Shown: positions 51,771-60,707, counted from the stretch's first letter. The stretch is 64,000 nucleotides of DNA from JBCCOW01 sp039025855 (GCA_039025855.1 JBCCNL010000017.1:1-64000), one strand, 5' to 3'. Made by a program: numbers and translations. The notes: generated by a model from the letters alone, not told the origin.

Positions 51771-52403
51771 ATGACCCGATCCCGAAACATCCCCCGCTGG
51801 CGTTGGATCCTCCCCGCCTTCGCCGCTCTGGCTCTTACCGCCCCGGCCGGCTTCACCGCTGTGGCTCAGGACGCCGGCGACGAACGACCCGATCGCAAGG
51901 AACGCCGAGCCGAACGCGACGGCGAACGCAAGGAGCGCGGCGAGCGCAAGCGTCAGGGCGCTATGAAGGCCCTGTTCAAGGACGTGAACCTCACGGAGAC
52001 CCAGCGTGAAGAGGTCCGCACGATCATGGCCCCGCTCCGCGAAGAGATGGAAGCCTGGCACGCCAAGGCCAAGGAAGTCCGCGAGGCCAGCCGCGCCGCG
52101 ATGAAGGAAGCCCGCGAGGCCGGCGACCGCGAAGCGGCCCAGGCCGCCCGAGACAAGGCCAAGGCCGAGATGGAAGCCCTGCTGGAAGAACGCCCCAAGG
52201 TCGCCCCCTACCTCGACGAGGTCCGGGACGTCCTGACCGCCGACCAACAGGCCACCTTCGACAGCAACCGTGAGACGATCGAGGCCAAGATGGCCGAGCG
52301 TCGCGAGCAAGTCAAAGACAAGCGTGAAGACCGCCGCGAGCGTCGCTCCGACCGACGCGAAGAGCGTGGCGACCGCCCCGAGCGTGGCGGCGGCCCCGAG
52401 TAA
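51771..52403 (+). CDS. Exported LTXXQ/Spy-like charged helical protein
   Basis: 210 residues. GAAAGGA shortly before the ATG, then a signal peptide (RWRWILPAFAALALTAPAGFTAVAQ). The mature part is almost all Arg, Glu, Asp, Lys and Ala in long coiled-coil-like helices with DVNLTETQREEVRTIM and LTADQQATFDSN, two LTxxQ-type motifs as in Spy/CpxP periplasmic chaperones. Arg/Asp/Glu repeats flank both ends. A strong terminator follows. Probably an envelope-stress chaperone, by inference. Confidence 0.8.
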   Translation: MTRSRNIPRWRWILPAFAALALTAPAGFTAVAQDAGDERPDRKERRAERDGERKERGERKRQGAMKALFKDVNLTETQREEVRTIMAPLREEMEAWHAKAKEVREASRAAMKEAREAGDREAAQAARDKAKAEMEALLEERPKVAPYLDEVRDVLTADQQATFDSNRETIEAKMAERREQVKDKREDRRERRSDRREERGDRPERGGGPE

Positions 52404-52435
52404 GCCCGAGTCTGCAAGTCGATAACCCCCCCTCG

Positions 52436-52464
52436 CGTCCCGGCCTTGTGCCGGGGCGTTTTTT
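52436..52464 (+). terminator. Intrinsic terminator after the LTXXQ gene
   Basis: 9-bp stem (52436-52444 with 52450-52458, loop CTTGT, one G-T pair) followed by six T residues, 33 bases after the stop. Confidence 0.88.
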
Positions 52465-52517
52465 ATGCCCAGGTGTCCTGTCCGCACGCGGCCGACCCGC
52501 AGCCTCCACGCCAGCCG

Positions 52518-53477
52518 CTACTGCACCAACCCCCGCGTCAGTTTCATAAATGCCGTCTCCAGGTTCACCTTCTCCTCCTCAAGCCGCGTCAACTCGTAAC
52601 CCGCCCCCACCAACGCCGCCGCCACCCGGCCAACCGTCGAGCCGCCACCCTCTGCCGGCTCACCCATCAACACCCGCAGATGCTCGTTCTCCATCTCCAC
52701 CCCGACCACCCCCGGCACCGTCTTGATCACCTCCATTGCCGGCGCCCGCCGACTCCCCACACCCACGTGCAACACCCCGCCAACCCCGCCCGCTGTCTTC
52801 GCCCGTTCCAGGATCTCCGCCACCGTCCCCGTGAACTTCAGCTCGCCCTGTTCAATGATCGCCACCTTGTTACACAGGTCCGCCAGCTCCAACAGGATGT
52901 GCGAGCTGATCAAGATCGTTTTGCCCATCCGGTGCAGCTCTTTGAGCAACTCCCGCATCTCGATCCGCGCCCGCGGGTCCAGCCCCGACGCCGGCTCGTC
53001 CATCAGCAACACCTTCGGGTCGTGCAACAACACCCGCGCGACCGACAGCCGCTGCTGCATCCCCCGCGACAGCGAGTTCACCTCCGCATCGGCCTTGTAC
53101 GTCAAGTCCGTCAACGCCAACACGTCGTCGATCACCGCCGTCCGCTGCTCCCCAGTGATCCCGTATGCCGACGCGAAGAACTGCAAATACTCCGTCACCA
53201 CCATGTCGTCGTACGACCCGAAGAAGTCCGGCACATAACCGATCATCGCCCGCACCTGCCGCGCATTGACCGGCCCCACCGACAGCCCATCGATCCGCGC
53301 CTCCCCCGACGACGGCTTAAGCAGCGTCGCAAGGATCTTGATGCACGTCGTCTTCCCCGCACCGTTCGGCCCAATAAACCCAAAACAGTCCCCCGCCTCG
53401 ATCTCCAGATTGAGATTCGAAAGCGCCGTCAACTCCCCATACCGCTTCGTCAAATTCACCGTCCGGATCATCGCCAT
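52518..53477 (-). CDS. ABC transporter ATP-binding protein (GldA/NatA-like)
   Basis: 319 residues, one ABC domain: Walker A IGPNGAGKTTCIK, Q-loop region replaced by MIGYVPDFFGSYDDMVV, signature NSLSRGMQQRL, Walker B VLLMDEPASGLDP, and SSHILLELADLCNK for the H-loop. A C-terminal about 90-residue extension of small domains (GVVGVEMENEHLRVLMGEP) resembles Nat/Gld-type exporters. No permease gene is adjacent; the downstream-of-promoter neighbour (53511-55961) is a membrane protein with a large extracytoplasmic part. The partner is therefore not identified. Confidence 0.9.
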   Translation of the reverse strand: MAMIRTVNLTKRYGELTALSNLNLEIEAGDCFGFIGPNGAGKTTCIKILATLLKPSSGEARIDGLSVGPVNARQVRAMIGYVPDFFGSYDDMVVTEYLQFFASAYGITGEQRTAVIDDVLALTDLTYKADAEVNSLSRGMQQRLSVARVLLHDPKVLLMDEPASGLDPRARIEMRELLKELHRMGKTILISSHILLELADLCNKVAIIEQGELKFTGTVAEILERAKTAGGVGGVLHVGVGSRRAPAMEVIKTVPGVVGVEMENEHLRVLMGEPAEGGGSTVGRVAAALVGAGYELTRLEEEKVNLETAFMKLTRGLVQ

Positions 53478-53510
53478 GGCTGACTCATGTGACCTTCTGT
53501 CTTCGGTCTT

Positions 53511-55511
53511 CTAAAAATCGTACACCCAACGCACCACCGTCAGGCTCGCGTCCGTCGCGTCCCCGCCAATCGCCTGACCGTCCAGCGTCATCGGCACCGG
53601 CAGCGGGCTCGCTTCCAAGTACCCGATGATGATCAGGCGCCGCCCCTTGGTGAGGGCTGTCAGGTCCACCCGACGCAGCAGCGAACGCTGCAGCACCGAC
53701 GCCCCCGACGTCGCCGACGCCCGGACATGCGGGTGCGGCAGCGCATCGAAGAAACTCGCCGCGTCCATCTCCCGCACCACCGCCGGGGTCTTCGCCGACC
53801 CCGCAGCGTCATCCACGTCCGGCCCAATCCCGCCCACCTGTCGACGCCCCACCGCCTCACCCAGAAACCCCTCGTCCCGCCATGTCCGCCGCTGCACGTC
53901 CCCCACCTCCGTCGCCAACACCCGGGCCGTCCCTCGGTCCCCCCCGCTGCCCAGCCCCTCCAACTCGATCGCCTGCCCCTGCCCCCACGCCTCCGGCAGC
54001 ACCACCACCCACGGCACCCGACCCTCACCCGGACACACCACCACCCGCACATTGCTCAGGTCGCCCGGCAGCGACTGCGTCACCCGCCCCACCAACACGC
54101 CCGCTTCATTCAGCCCCACCCCGTCCGGCGTCACCGTCCAACCCTCCACCGTCGGCCCCAGGTAATCCACCCGGAACTGCTTCGACGTCGCACGCACCGG
54201 CACCACCGCCCCCGCAGGCTCCGCCGCATCAACCCGATACGCACGGATGTCCGGGTACGGCAAAATCGCTTCGCCCAACTCACTCCCCGGGCTCGCCAGC
54301 GTGTCATGCACCTCAAACCCCACCCCACCCGCCCCACCCACCCCGCCCTGAAGCCCACGGATTGAATCCGTGGGCCCCACGCCGCTTTCATCTCCCGTCT
54401 GTCCCACCACCACCGCGGCGTCCCCGAACCGCGGCACAAACACCGACGCCCAACTCCGCGCCCGGGCTGGCCCCCCGTTCCCGTCCAGGTCCAACACCGT
54501 CACGTGCGCCAGCCGCTCGTCCGCCGGCCGAAGCAGCGCTGCGCCCCCCCACGCCAACGCCCCGAACCCCGCCACCACCGCTACAAACACCAGCCAGTTC
54601 CACGCCTCATGCTTCCGGCTCCGCAGCACCCAGAACGCCACCGGCCCCGCGATTAGCCAGTACAACCCAAACACCACAATCGCCAACACCAACGCCGGCG
54701 CTGCCGTCCCCGTCATCGCCAGCCGACCATCCACCCACCGACCAAGCTCCACCTGCGACAGCATCGACGCCACCCGAAGCTGGTCCGGCGGCGCCGCCCG
54801 TCGCTGACGCTCCACCTCCGACGGCAACAACACCGGCCCCTTCCACGCAAACACCCGCTTCCACAGCGGGTGCATGTCCCGCGGACTCAGCTTCGCCTGC
54901 ACATCCTTCGACGCCACATCCAGCCCCATCACCGTCACCCGCCCAAACCCGTACCGGCGTGCCACCACCAGCGGCACCCCGAGCTCATCGTCCTCCTCCG
55001 CCTTCGGCCCACGCTCCAACACCGACGCCCCCTCACGCAAACCCGTCAGCCCCAGCATCGGTACCGGCTCGGTCCCCGACACCGGGCGGCCCACCCACAG
55101 CGGCACCGCGCCCTGCACCGACGTGAGCCCGCCGACCTCAAACGGCATCAAGTCCCCCAGCGGCGACGCCGACCACGGCTCCCCCGCCAACGGCAACACC
55201 ACCACCAGATGCCCCCCCCGATACACCCACTCCCGCAGAGCCCCCCGCGTCGCCGCACTCATCCCCGTCCCCGCCGGCGTCCCGCCGTCCTGCCCCAGCC
55301 ACACGATCGCCTCGAACCCCGACATCCCATACCAGCGGTCCGGCAGGTCGCCCAGCGTCATCCCCCGCACGATCCGCAAGTCCTCGTGCCGCGTCGTCTG
55401 CCCCTCAAACCGGTCCAACCCCACCCCCGCCGAACCCAGCACCCCCACCAACGCCGTCTTCGGCTCCGCCACGTTCCGCGGCAGCGCCACCACCGACACC
55501 TCCCCCAACAC
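53511..55511 (-). CDS. Large membrane protein, C-terminal part of a gene split by an in-frame TAG
   Basis: 666 residues from the first start (GTG 55511). Residues about 1-250 look like an amidotransferase-like extracytoplasmic domain (FEAIVWLGQDGG, LREWVYRGGHLVVVLPLAGE, RYGFGRVTVMGLDVAS), then helices LVLAIVVFGLYWLIAGPVAFWVL and LVFVAVVAGFGALAWGGAALL, then a beta-rich C-terminal domain. There is no signal peptide of its own. The frame is open back through 55550 to the TAG at 55551-55553, beyond which the same frame encodes an exported N-terminal domain: the two were probably one protein of about 815 codons. A palindromic repeat at 54346 lies inside the gene. Confidence 0.7.
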   Translation of the reverse strand: MLGEVSVVALPRNVAEPKTALVGVLGSAGVGLDRFEGQTTRHEDLRIVRGMTLGDLPDRWYGMSGFEAIVWLGQDGGTPAGTGMSAATRGALREWVYRGGHLVVVLPLAGEPWSASPLGDLMPFEVGGLTSVQGAVPLWVGRPVSGTEPVPMLGLTGLREGASVLERGPKAEEDDELGVPLVVARRYGFGRVTVMGLDVASKDVQAKLSPRDMHPLWKRVFAWKGPVLLPSEVERQRRAAPPDQLRVASMLSQVELGRWVDGRLAMTGTAAPALVLAIVVFGLYWLIAGPVAFWVLRSRKHEAWNWLVFVAVVAGFGALAWGGAALLRPADERLAHVTVLDLDGNGGPARARSWASVFVPRFGDAAVVVGQTGDESGVGPTDSIRGLQGGVGGAGGVGFEVHDTLASPGSELGEAILPYPDIRAYRVDAAEPAGAVVPVRATSKQFRVDYLGPTVEGWTVTPDGVGLNEAGVLVGRVTQSLPGDLSNVRVVVCPGEGRVPWVVVLPEAWGQGQAIELEGLGSGGDRGTARVLATEVGDVQRRTWRDEGFLGEAVGRRQVGGIGPDVDDAAGSAKTPAVVREMDAASFFDALPHPHVRASATSGASVLQRSLLRRVDLTALTKGRRLIIIGYLEASPLPVPMTLDGQAIGGDATDASLTVVRWVYDF
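54346..54375 (+). repeat. Palindromic repeat inside a coding region
   Basis: CCCTG head then GCCCACGGATT-G-AATCCGTGGGC, a perfect 11-bp stem (54353-54363 with 54365-54375). It shares CCCTGAAGCCCACGG with the trxA terminator. It lies within the 53511-55511 gene and adds residues VGPTDSIRGLQ to it. Confidence 0.75.
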
Positions 55512-55550
55512 CCGCCCAATACCCGCCCCATCACCAACGCCCGCTGAAGC

Positions 55551-55961
55551 CTACGGTTTCTGCGCGGCTCCCTCACCCCCATCCCCTTCCTCCTCCAACA
55601 CCGCCAACGCCCGTACCTCCCACACCGCCTCGCGATCTTCCGAGAACGGCCACGCCGCGTACAGCCACACCGTCTGCTCCGCCTGCACCGAACTCGGCAC
55701 CACCGTCACCCGACGCTCGCTCAACACCCGGTCCCCGTCGTCATCCCGCAGCTCCCAACGTAAGAGCACTTCCTGAGCCACCGACGACGGGTTGGTCACC
55801 CGCACCCGCATCCCCGTCCAACCGCCCGGCCGAACCACCCCCGCCAACCCGATGTCCGACGCCCGCTCCACCCGCAACTCGATCCCCGACTGTTGTGCCG
55901 ATGCCGGCCCCACCGCCAGGCACCACAACACACCAAGTCCCAAAACACACCATCGCATCAC
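55551..55961 (-). CDS. Exported N-terminal part of the TAG-split membrane protein
   Basis: 136 residues: signal peptide MMRWCVLGLGVLWCLAVGPASAQ, then a beta-sandwich-like domain (IGLAGVVRPGGWTGMRVRVTNPS, VLLRWELRDDDGDRVLSERRVTV) ending AQKP at TAG 55551-55553. The next codons in the same frame run on, ASAGVGDGAGIGRVLGEVSVV, into the 53511-55511 protein, with no base out of frame. I therefore read it as the amino end of one interrupted protein; alternatively two coupled genes with GTG start at 55511. Confidence 0.7.
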   Translation of the reverse strand: MMRWCVLGLGVLWCLAVGPASAQQSGIELRVERASDIGLAGVVRPGGWTGMRVRVTNPSSVAQEVLLRWELRDDDGDRVLSERRVTVVPSSVQAEQTVWLYAAWPFSEDREAVWEVRALAVLEEEGDGGEGAAQKP

Positions 55962-55965
55962 CGCA

Positions 55966-56010
55966 CTTTAGCCCCTGGCTCTGCCAGGGGGCACTCGGCC
56001 CACCCGATGC
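55966..56010 (+). repeat. Palindromic repeat, CTTTAGCCCC subfamily
   Basis: CTTTAG head, stem CCCCTGGC-TCT-GCCAGGGG (55972-55990), tail with GGCAC.CGGCC and ACCCGATGC. It lies between the divergent genes at 55961 and 56055 and matches the copy at 33068 along almost its whole length. Confidence 0.8.
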
Positions 56011-56054
56011 GCCCCCCTTCCGATAACCGCCATGCGCTCACCCACTCACCCCCT

Positions 56055-56369
56055 ATGCCCGGCCCCGCCGATCCCACCGCCATGCCTCTCGCCCTCTGGC
56101 TCCTGTTCGCGCTGTTCGCCTTCGCCTTTGCCCGCACGGTTCTCGCGGTCATCGGGGCACGCCTCCACATCCACACCGCCCGACACGACCTGATCCGCGA
56201 GACCAAGGCCGCCCGCATCGAGTACCTCCGCGAGCTGGCTCGCCGTGAGCAGGAAACCCTCGAACACCACACCCAGGCCATCATCGAGGACGACGACGCC
56301 GAGGCAGACACCGAGCCCCTCGCCACCCTCGCCCCCGAGCCCGAGCCGCCCCTCCAGCAGGCCGCCTGA
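56055..56369 (+). CDS. Small single-span membrane protein
   Basis: 104 residues: hydrophobic helix LALWLLFALFAFAFARTVLAVIGA near the N-terminus, a basic/helical stretch (RHDLIRETKAARIEYLRELARREQETLEH) that looks like a coiled coil, and an acidic Pro-rich tail (DDDAEADTEPLATLAPEPEPP). No family recognised. The start could be 56055 or the Met at 56082. Divergent from the split membrane gene. Confidence 0.55.
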   Translation: MPGPADPTAMPLALWLLFALFAFAFARTVLAVIGARLHIHTARHDLIRETKAARIEYLRELARREQETLEHHTQAIIEDDDAEADTEPLATLAPEPEPPLQQAA

Positions 56370-56393
56370 ACCCAACCCATCGCCCACTACCCC

Positions 56394-56422
56394 TCAATAG
56401 CCGGGTTGCTACGCAACCCCGG
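56394..56422 (+). repeat. Palindromic repeat, CTCAATAGCCGG subfamily
   Basis: TCAATAG head, stem CCGGGTTGC-TAC-GCAACCCCGG (56401-56422, one bulged C). Same head and TAC centre as the copy at 60220. Confidence 0.7.
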
Positions 56423-56532
56423 CCCGCCCGCCTATCCCGTAATCCACACGTCCCATAAGCCCACCGCCCCGCGGTTATCATGCGTCCTCGACGGCACCTC
56501 CACCCCGCCCTCTTCCCCCCACAGGAGCACGC

Positions 56533-57981
56533 ATGGCCCTCCGCAATTCCGTCGAACTGCTCACCCTCAACCTCAAACTCCTCGGCAAGCAGACCCGCAA
56601 GAACGTTCTCCTGTCCACCGGCGACGCCCCCGACAAACAAGCCCTCCTCCCCGCCATCCGCAGGCTCCTCGCGCTGCCCGTCGATCTCTACGCCACCCCC
56701 GGCACCCACACCTTCCTCGCCGACCACGACATCGCCTCCACCGAGGTCCACAAGATCACCGACGGCCGGGCCCCCAACATCCTCACCCTCCTCAAGTCCA
56801 ACTCCTTCGACCTCATCGTCAACATCCTCACCGGCCAGGTCGACTATGACGAGCAGTCCGACGCCAAGCTCATCCGCTCCCTCGCCATCGAGAACGGCAT
56901 CCCCCTGGTCACCGACGTCGAGGTCGCCCAGAAGACGATCGAGCAAGTCGTCATCGACACCGAGAAGGGCACCTACCGCTACAAGCTTGCCGACGACGAA
57001 GAGCCCTGGAACCTCCACCTCCGCTTCCTCGACCGTGCCGCCCAGCTCGGCGGACTCGCCAACCACCACGCCCACTTCGACAAGGCGTATCTCATCTCCT
57101 ACGACAATCTGAAGCTCTCGCAGGTCGACATGCAGAAGAAGTGGGAACTCTACAAGTACCTCAAAGAGAACTACACCCTCGCCGACCTCACCGAGCGCAT
57201 CGCCCGCGGCCTCGACAAGATGATCGACCAGGGCGCGACCTACTGCCGGACCATGGTCGATGCCGACGCCACCGTGAAGCTCCTGCCCATCAAGGCCGCC
57301 CTCCGCGTCAAGGAGATGTACGCCGACAAGATCCGCTTCGAGGTCGGCATCCAACCCCTGCAGGGCGTGCTCGAGGAAGACTCCTGGAAGGTCGTCCAAG
57401 AAGCCTGCGAGATGGCAGACTACGTCGGCGGACTTCCTTCTAAAGACCGCCCCACCCCCGAGAAGCACATTGACCGCATCTTCGCCCTCGCCAACAAGCT
57501 GGACAAGCCCGTCGACGTCCACGTCGACCAGGAGAACAACCCCCGCGAAGACGAAACCGAACTCCTCGCCCGCAAGACCATCGAGCACGGCCTCCAGGGC
57601 AAAGTCCAGGGCGTCCACTCCGTCTCCCTCGCCGCCAAGTCCGAAGCCGAGCAGGACCGCATCATCCAGCTCTGCCTCGACGCCGACATGGGCATCATCA
57701 TCTGCCCCTCCGCCGCGATCTCCATGAAGCAGCTCGACATGACCGGCCCCCTCCACAACTCCATCGCCCCGTTCCCCAAGCTCCACGCCGCCGGCGTCCG
57801 CACCTACCTCGGCGTCGACAACATCCACGACCTGTTCATGCCCATGGTCGACGGCGACCTCTGGACCGAAGCCCGCATGCTCATGGAGGCCTGCCGCTTC
57901 TACGACGTCGACGCCGTCACCGACTGGGCCTGCCGCCCCCCCGCCACCCAACCCACCGCCCCCGAGCCCGTCGCAGTCTGA
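56533..57981 (+). CDS. MGS-like domain fused to a cytosine-deaminase-type amidohydrolase
   Basis: 482 residues, AGGAG 6-7 bases before the ATG. Residues about 20-140 are methylglyoxal-synthase-like as in the CarB/PurH ligand domains (LYATPGTHTFLADHDIA, STEVHKITDGRAPNI, LIVNILTGQ...AKLIRSLAIENGIPLVTDVEVA). Residues about 170-470 are an amidohydrolase barrel of CodA type: NHHAHFDKAYLI (metal HxH), VDVHVDQENN, GVHSVSLA, and LGVDNIHDLFMP with the catalytic Asp. The fusion suggests an allosterically regulated deaminase/hydrolase of a nucleobase or similar ring. Metal residues look intact; substrate not known. Confidence 0.82.
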   Translation: MALRNSVELLTLNLKLLGKQTRKNVLLSTGDAPDKQALLPAIRRLLALPVDLYATPGTHTFLADHDIASTEVHKITDGRAPNILTLLKSNSFDLIVNILTGQVDYDEQSDAKLIRSLAIENGIPLVTDVEVAQKTIEQVVIDTEKGTYRYKLADDEEPWNLHLRFLDRAAQLGGLANHHAHFDKAYLISYDNLKLSQVDMQKKWELYKYLKENYTLADLTERIARGLDKMIDQGATYCRTMVDADATVKLLPIKAALRVKEMYADKIRFEVGIQPLQGVLEEDSWKVVQEACEMADYVGGLPSKDRPTPEKHIDRIFALANKLDKPVDVHVDQENNPREDETELLARKTIEHGLQGKVQGVHSVSLAAKSEAEQDRIIQLCLDADMGIIICPSAAISMKQLDMTGPLHNSIAPFPKLHAAGVRTYLGVDNIHDLFMPMVDGDLWTEARMLMEACRFYDVDAVTDWACRPPATQPTAPEPVAV

Positions 57982-58018
57982 CGCCGACCGCGATACACTC
58001 CCCGATCCCCCAAATCCC

Positions 58019-58042
58019 GTTTAGCGGGGGCATTCATGCCCC
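58019..58042 (+). repeat. Palindromic repeat, GTTTAGCGGGG subfamily
   Basis: GTTTAGC head, stem GGGGCAT-TC-ATGCCCC (58027-58042). Pairs with the copy at 46734. Confidence 0.7.
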
Positions 58043-58084
58043 ACGCCGATCGCCGATACGCCACCGACCCAACCCGCATCCCCC

Positions 58085-60190
58085 ATGCTCAAGTTCTTCC
58101 GCAAATACAACAAGCTCATCCTCGTCGTCGGCGCCTCACTCCTGATGGTCGCCTTCCTCATCCAGCCCGTCCTCTCCATCTTCCTCCCCGACCCCCGCAA
58201 GCAGCCTATCGCCGAGGCCCACGGCGACACCCTCACGGTCGCCGACCTCCGCTCCGCCAGCCTCGAACTCGACCTCCTCCGCGACCTCGGCGTCCGCTCC
58301 CCCTTCTTCGCCGACGCCGACCAAAACCTCCTCGAACAGGGCGTCCGCCTCCCGCTGCCCAGCGACGAAGAGGACTGGCTGCTCCTGCTCAAGAACGCCG
58401 AGGAGCTCGGCATCGTCGCCGGACCTACCCAGGTCAGCGCCTTCTATCAAATGCAAGGCGTCTCGGCCGACACCCTCGCCCAACTCGCCACCTCCCGCCG
58501 CGTCACCCGCGGCTTCATCGACCAGGCCGTCGGCCACTACATCGTCTCCCAGCAATACCTCGACCTCGCCTCCGGCGTCCTCTACCGCAACGACCCCGGC
58601 CTCCCCGCCGCCCCCGCTCTCCGCTACCTCACCGAACTCGCCCGCGCCGGCAACGCCATCAACCTCCTCCGCCAGGTCGCCCGCGGACCCCGCTCCTTCC
58701 AGCAGATCCAGAACATCAACTTCCTCCAGGGCGAAGCCGTCACCGCGATGCGCGAAGCCTCCGGCCAGCAACGCCTTTCCGAACCCCTCATCGCTTACCG
58801 CACCCAGCAAGCCCTCGCCACACTCGACGCCCAGATGCTGCTCATCCCCAGCAGCCCCCGCGTCGACCCCGACCTCCAGCCCGACGCCGCCCGCCTCGCC
58901 GAACTCTACGAGACCCACAAAGACCAGCCCCCCGGCTCCTCCGAACCCTTCGGGCTCGGCTACCAGCTCCCCGCACAGGTCCGCTTCGAAGTACTGACCA
59001 TCCGACTCGAAGACGTCGTCAAGGCTGTCCGCCAGACCATCACCCAGGACGACATCCAGCAGGCCTACGCCGAGTCCCCTCAAAAATACGACCGCTTCCG
59101 CCTCGATGACGCACTGTCCGCCGATGCCGCCGCCACCCAGCCCGGTGCCGCCGCCGGCCCCCGCCCCGTCCTTTCCCGAAACACCCGCAACCGTATCGCC
59201 GACCAGCTCGCCAAAGACCGCGCCAACGCCCGCCTCCTCGACATCCTCGCCGCCGTCCAATCCCGCCTCGCCCGTGACGTCCGGCAGGCTCCCATCAACC
59301 TCTCCGGCGTCCGCGATACCTCGAACCTCACCCCCACCCCCTTCCAGGAAGTCGCCGACGCCATCGCGGGCAACCCTGACCTCGGCGTCGAACTCCTCGT
59401 CCAGGATCACACCGACCGCTGGACCGCCATCGCCGACCTCGAAGGTATCGTCCCTATCGGCGAAGCCTTCGTCACCGACACCGGCCAGTCCTTCACCGAC
59501 TACCTCGCCGCGACTCACGAGCTCCAGCCCACCCCCGAGGGCGACCCCGCCGACGCCCCTCCCCTGCCCTCAAACACCCTGCAGGTCAAGCTGCCCAGCC
59601 TCCCCCTCGCGACCCAGGACGGCTCCCTCCACATCGTCCGCGTCACCGCCGCCCAGCCCGCCCGCGCCCCCGAATCCCTCGACGCCGTCCGCGAACAGGT
59701 CCTCGCCGACGCCCGCCTCCTCGACGCCTACGACAAGCTCCTCGCCGACCGCGAGTCCCTCGTGAACCAGATCGCCGAGACCAACCTCACCGCCGTCTCC
59801 GAAGGCCTGACCGACGCCGCCATCACCACCCTCCTCGACATCACGCCCACCGACCCACAGCCCGGCGAGCTCGGCCCGCCCGACCTACAGAACCTCGGCC
59901 GACACGCCCCCTCCGTCGACGCCCTCTTCGACAAGGCCCAGGCCCTCGGCACCAACGCCGCTAGCAACGGCCTCACCGCCGACCGCCTCGTCGCCGTCCC
60001 CGTCGACGAGAAACAGGCCCTCGCCATCTTCCTGATCGAGTCCTTCTCTCCCTTGACCCGCTCCGCCTTTAACCAAAGCATTGGCGACCCCCTCAACCTC
60101 CTCAACACCCACCTCACCGTCAAAGCCGACGCCCCCACCACCGACCCCATGGCCGGCCTCCGCGAACGCGTCGGCTACGTCGAACGCTAA
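58085..60190 (+). CDS. Membrane-anchored SurA/PpiD-like periplasmic foldase
   Basis: 701 residues. One N-terminal anchor (LILVVGASLLMVAFLIQPVLSIFL) after a short cytoplasmic LKFFRKYNK, with the rest periplasmic. SurA_N/PpiD-like helical region (residues about 45-330: PIAEAHGDTLTVADLRSASLELDLLRDLG, SRRVTRGFIDQAVGHYIVSQQYLDLAS) followed by a large C-terminal region with parvulin-like spacing but no clear PPIase active-site set. Long for PpiD (about 620). Probably a chaperone for outer-membrane or secreted proteins. Confidence 0.75.
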   Translation: MLKFFRKYNKLILVVGASLLMVAFLIQPVLSIFLPDPRKQPIAEAHGDTLTVADLRSASLELDLLRDLGVRSPFFADADQNLLEQGVRLPLPSDEEDWLLLLKNAEELGIVAGPTQVSAFYQMQGVSADTLAQLATSRRVTRGFIDQAVGHYIVSQQYLDLASGVLYRNDPGLPAAPALRYLTELARAGNAINLLRQVARGPRSFQQIQNINFLQGEAVTAMREASGQQRLSEPLIAYRTQQALATLDAQMLLIPSSPRVDPDLQPDAARLAELYETHKDQPPGSSEPFGLGYQLPAQVRFEVLTIRLEDVVKAVRQTITQDDIQQAYAESPQKYDRFRLDDALSADAAATQPGAAAGPRPVLSRNTRNRIADQLAKDRANARLLDILAAVQSRLARDVRQAPINLSGVRDTSNLTPTPFQEVADAIAGNPDLGVELLVQDHTDRWTAIADLEGIVPIGEAFVTDTGQSFTDYLAATHELQPTPEGDPADAPPLPSNTLQVKLPSLPLATQDGSLHIVRVTAAQPARAPESLDAVREQVLADARLLDAYDKLLADRESLVNQIAETNLTAVSEGLTDAAITTLLDITPTDPQPGELGPPDLQNLGRHAPSVDALFDKAQALGTNAASNGLTADRLVAVPVDEKQALAIFLIESFSPLTRSAFNQSIGDPLNLLNTHLTVKADAPTTDPMAGLRERVGYVER

Positions 60191-60219
60191 TCCCACCCAC
60201 AGCACTCAACATCAACAAA

Positions 60220-60248
60220 CTCAATAGCCGGCGAGCTACGCTCGCCGG
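60220..60248 (+). repeat. Palindromic repeat, CTCAATAGCCGG subfamily
   Basis: CTCAATAG head, perfect 9-bp stem CCGGCGAGC-TAC-GCTCGCCGG (60228-60248). It lies between the foldase gene and the convergent tRNA-binding gene. Confidence 0.75.
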
Positions 60249-60274
60249 GTCGTCGCACCACACCCGCCAACACC

Positions 60275-60628
60275 TCACCCCACCGTCGCACCCGCATCGA
60301 TCTCGCCCATCGGCGTGACCAACGCCAACGCCCCCTTCCCGCCGTCCTCCCCCTCGACGCTCGCCGCCAGCAGCATCCCCTGCGAGACCTCGCCCCGGAT
60401 CTTCCGCGGCTCCAGGTTCGCCACCACCACGATCTGCTTGCCCACCAGTTCTGCCGGGTCGTAATACGCCTTGACCCCCGCACAGATCTGCCGCCGCTCC
60501 TCCCCCACATCGATCTGCAGCTTCAGCAGCCGGTCCGCGTTCGGGTGCTCCTCCGCCTCGACAATCGTCGCCACCCGTAAATCCAGCTTCAAAAAGTCGT
60601 CAAATGCGATGGTTTCCTTAAACGCCAT
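60275..60628 (-). CDS. Stand-alone tRNA-binding domain protein (MetRS beta subunit-like)
   Basis: 117 residues forming a single OB-fold tRNA-binding domain as at the C-terminus of methionyl-tRNA synthetase: LDLRVATIVEAEEHPNADRLLKLQIDVG, ICAGVKAYYDPAELVGKQIVVVANLEPRKIRGEVSQGMLLAAS and LVTPMGEIDAGATV. In planctomycetes MetRS and this domain can be encoded separately. The catalytic subunit is not in the window. Start ATG at 60628. Confidence 0.92.
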   Translation of the reverse strand: MAFKETIAFDDFLKLDLRVATIVEAEEHPNADRLLKLQIDVGEERRQICAGVKAYYDPAELVGKQIVVVANLEPRKIRGEVSQGMLLAASVEGEDGGKGALALVTPMGEIDAGATVG

Positions 60629-60707
60629 GGCTCTGTTGCTCGTCCTGCTTGAGTACCGATATCAGCCCGTAACATAGCCCATACCCCAACGCCGCGAGCC
60701 GCCGCAG

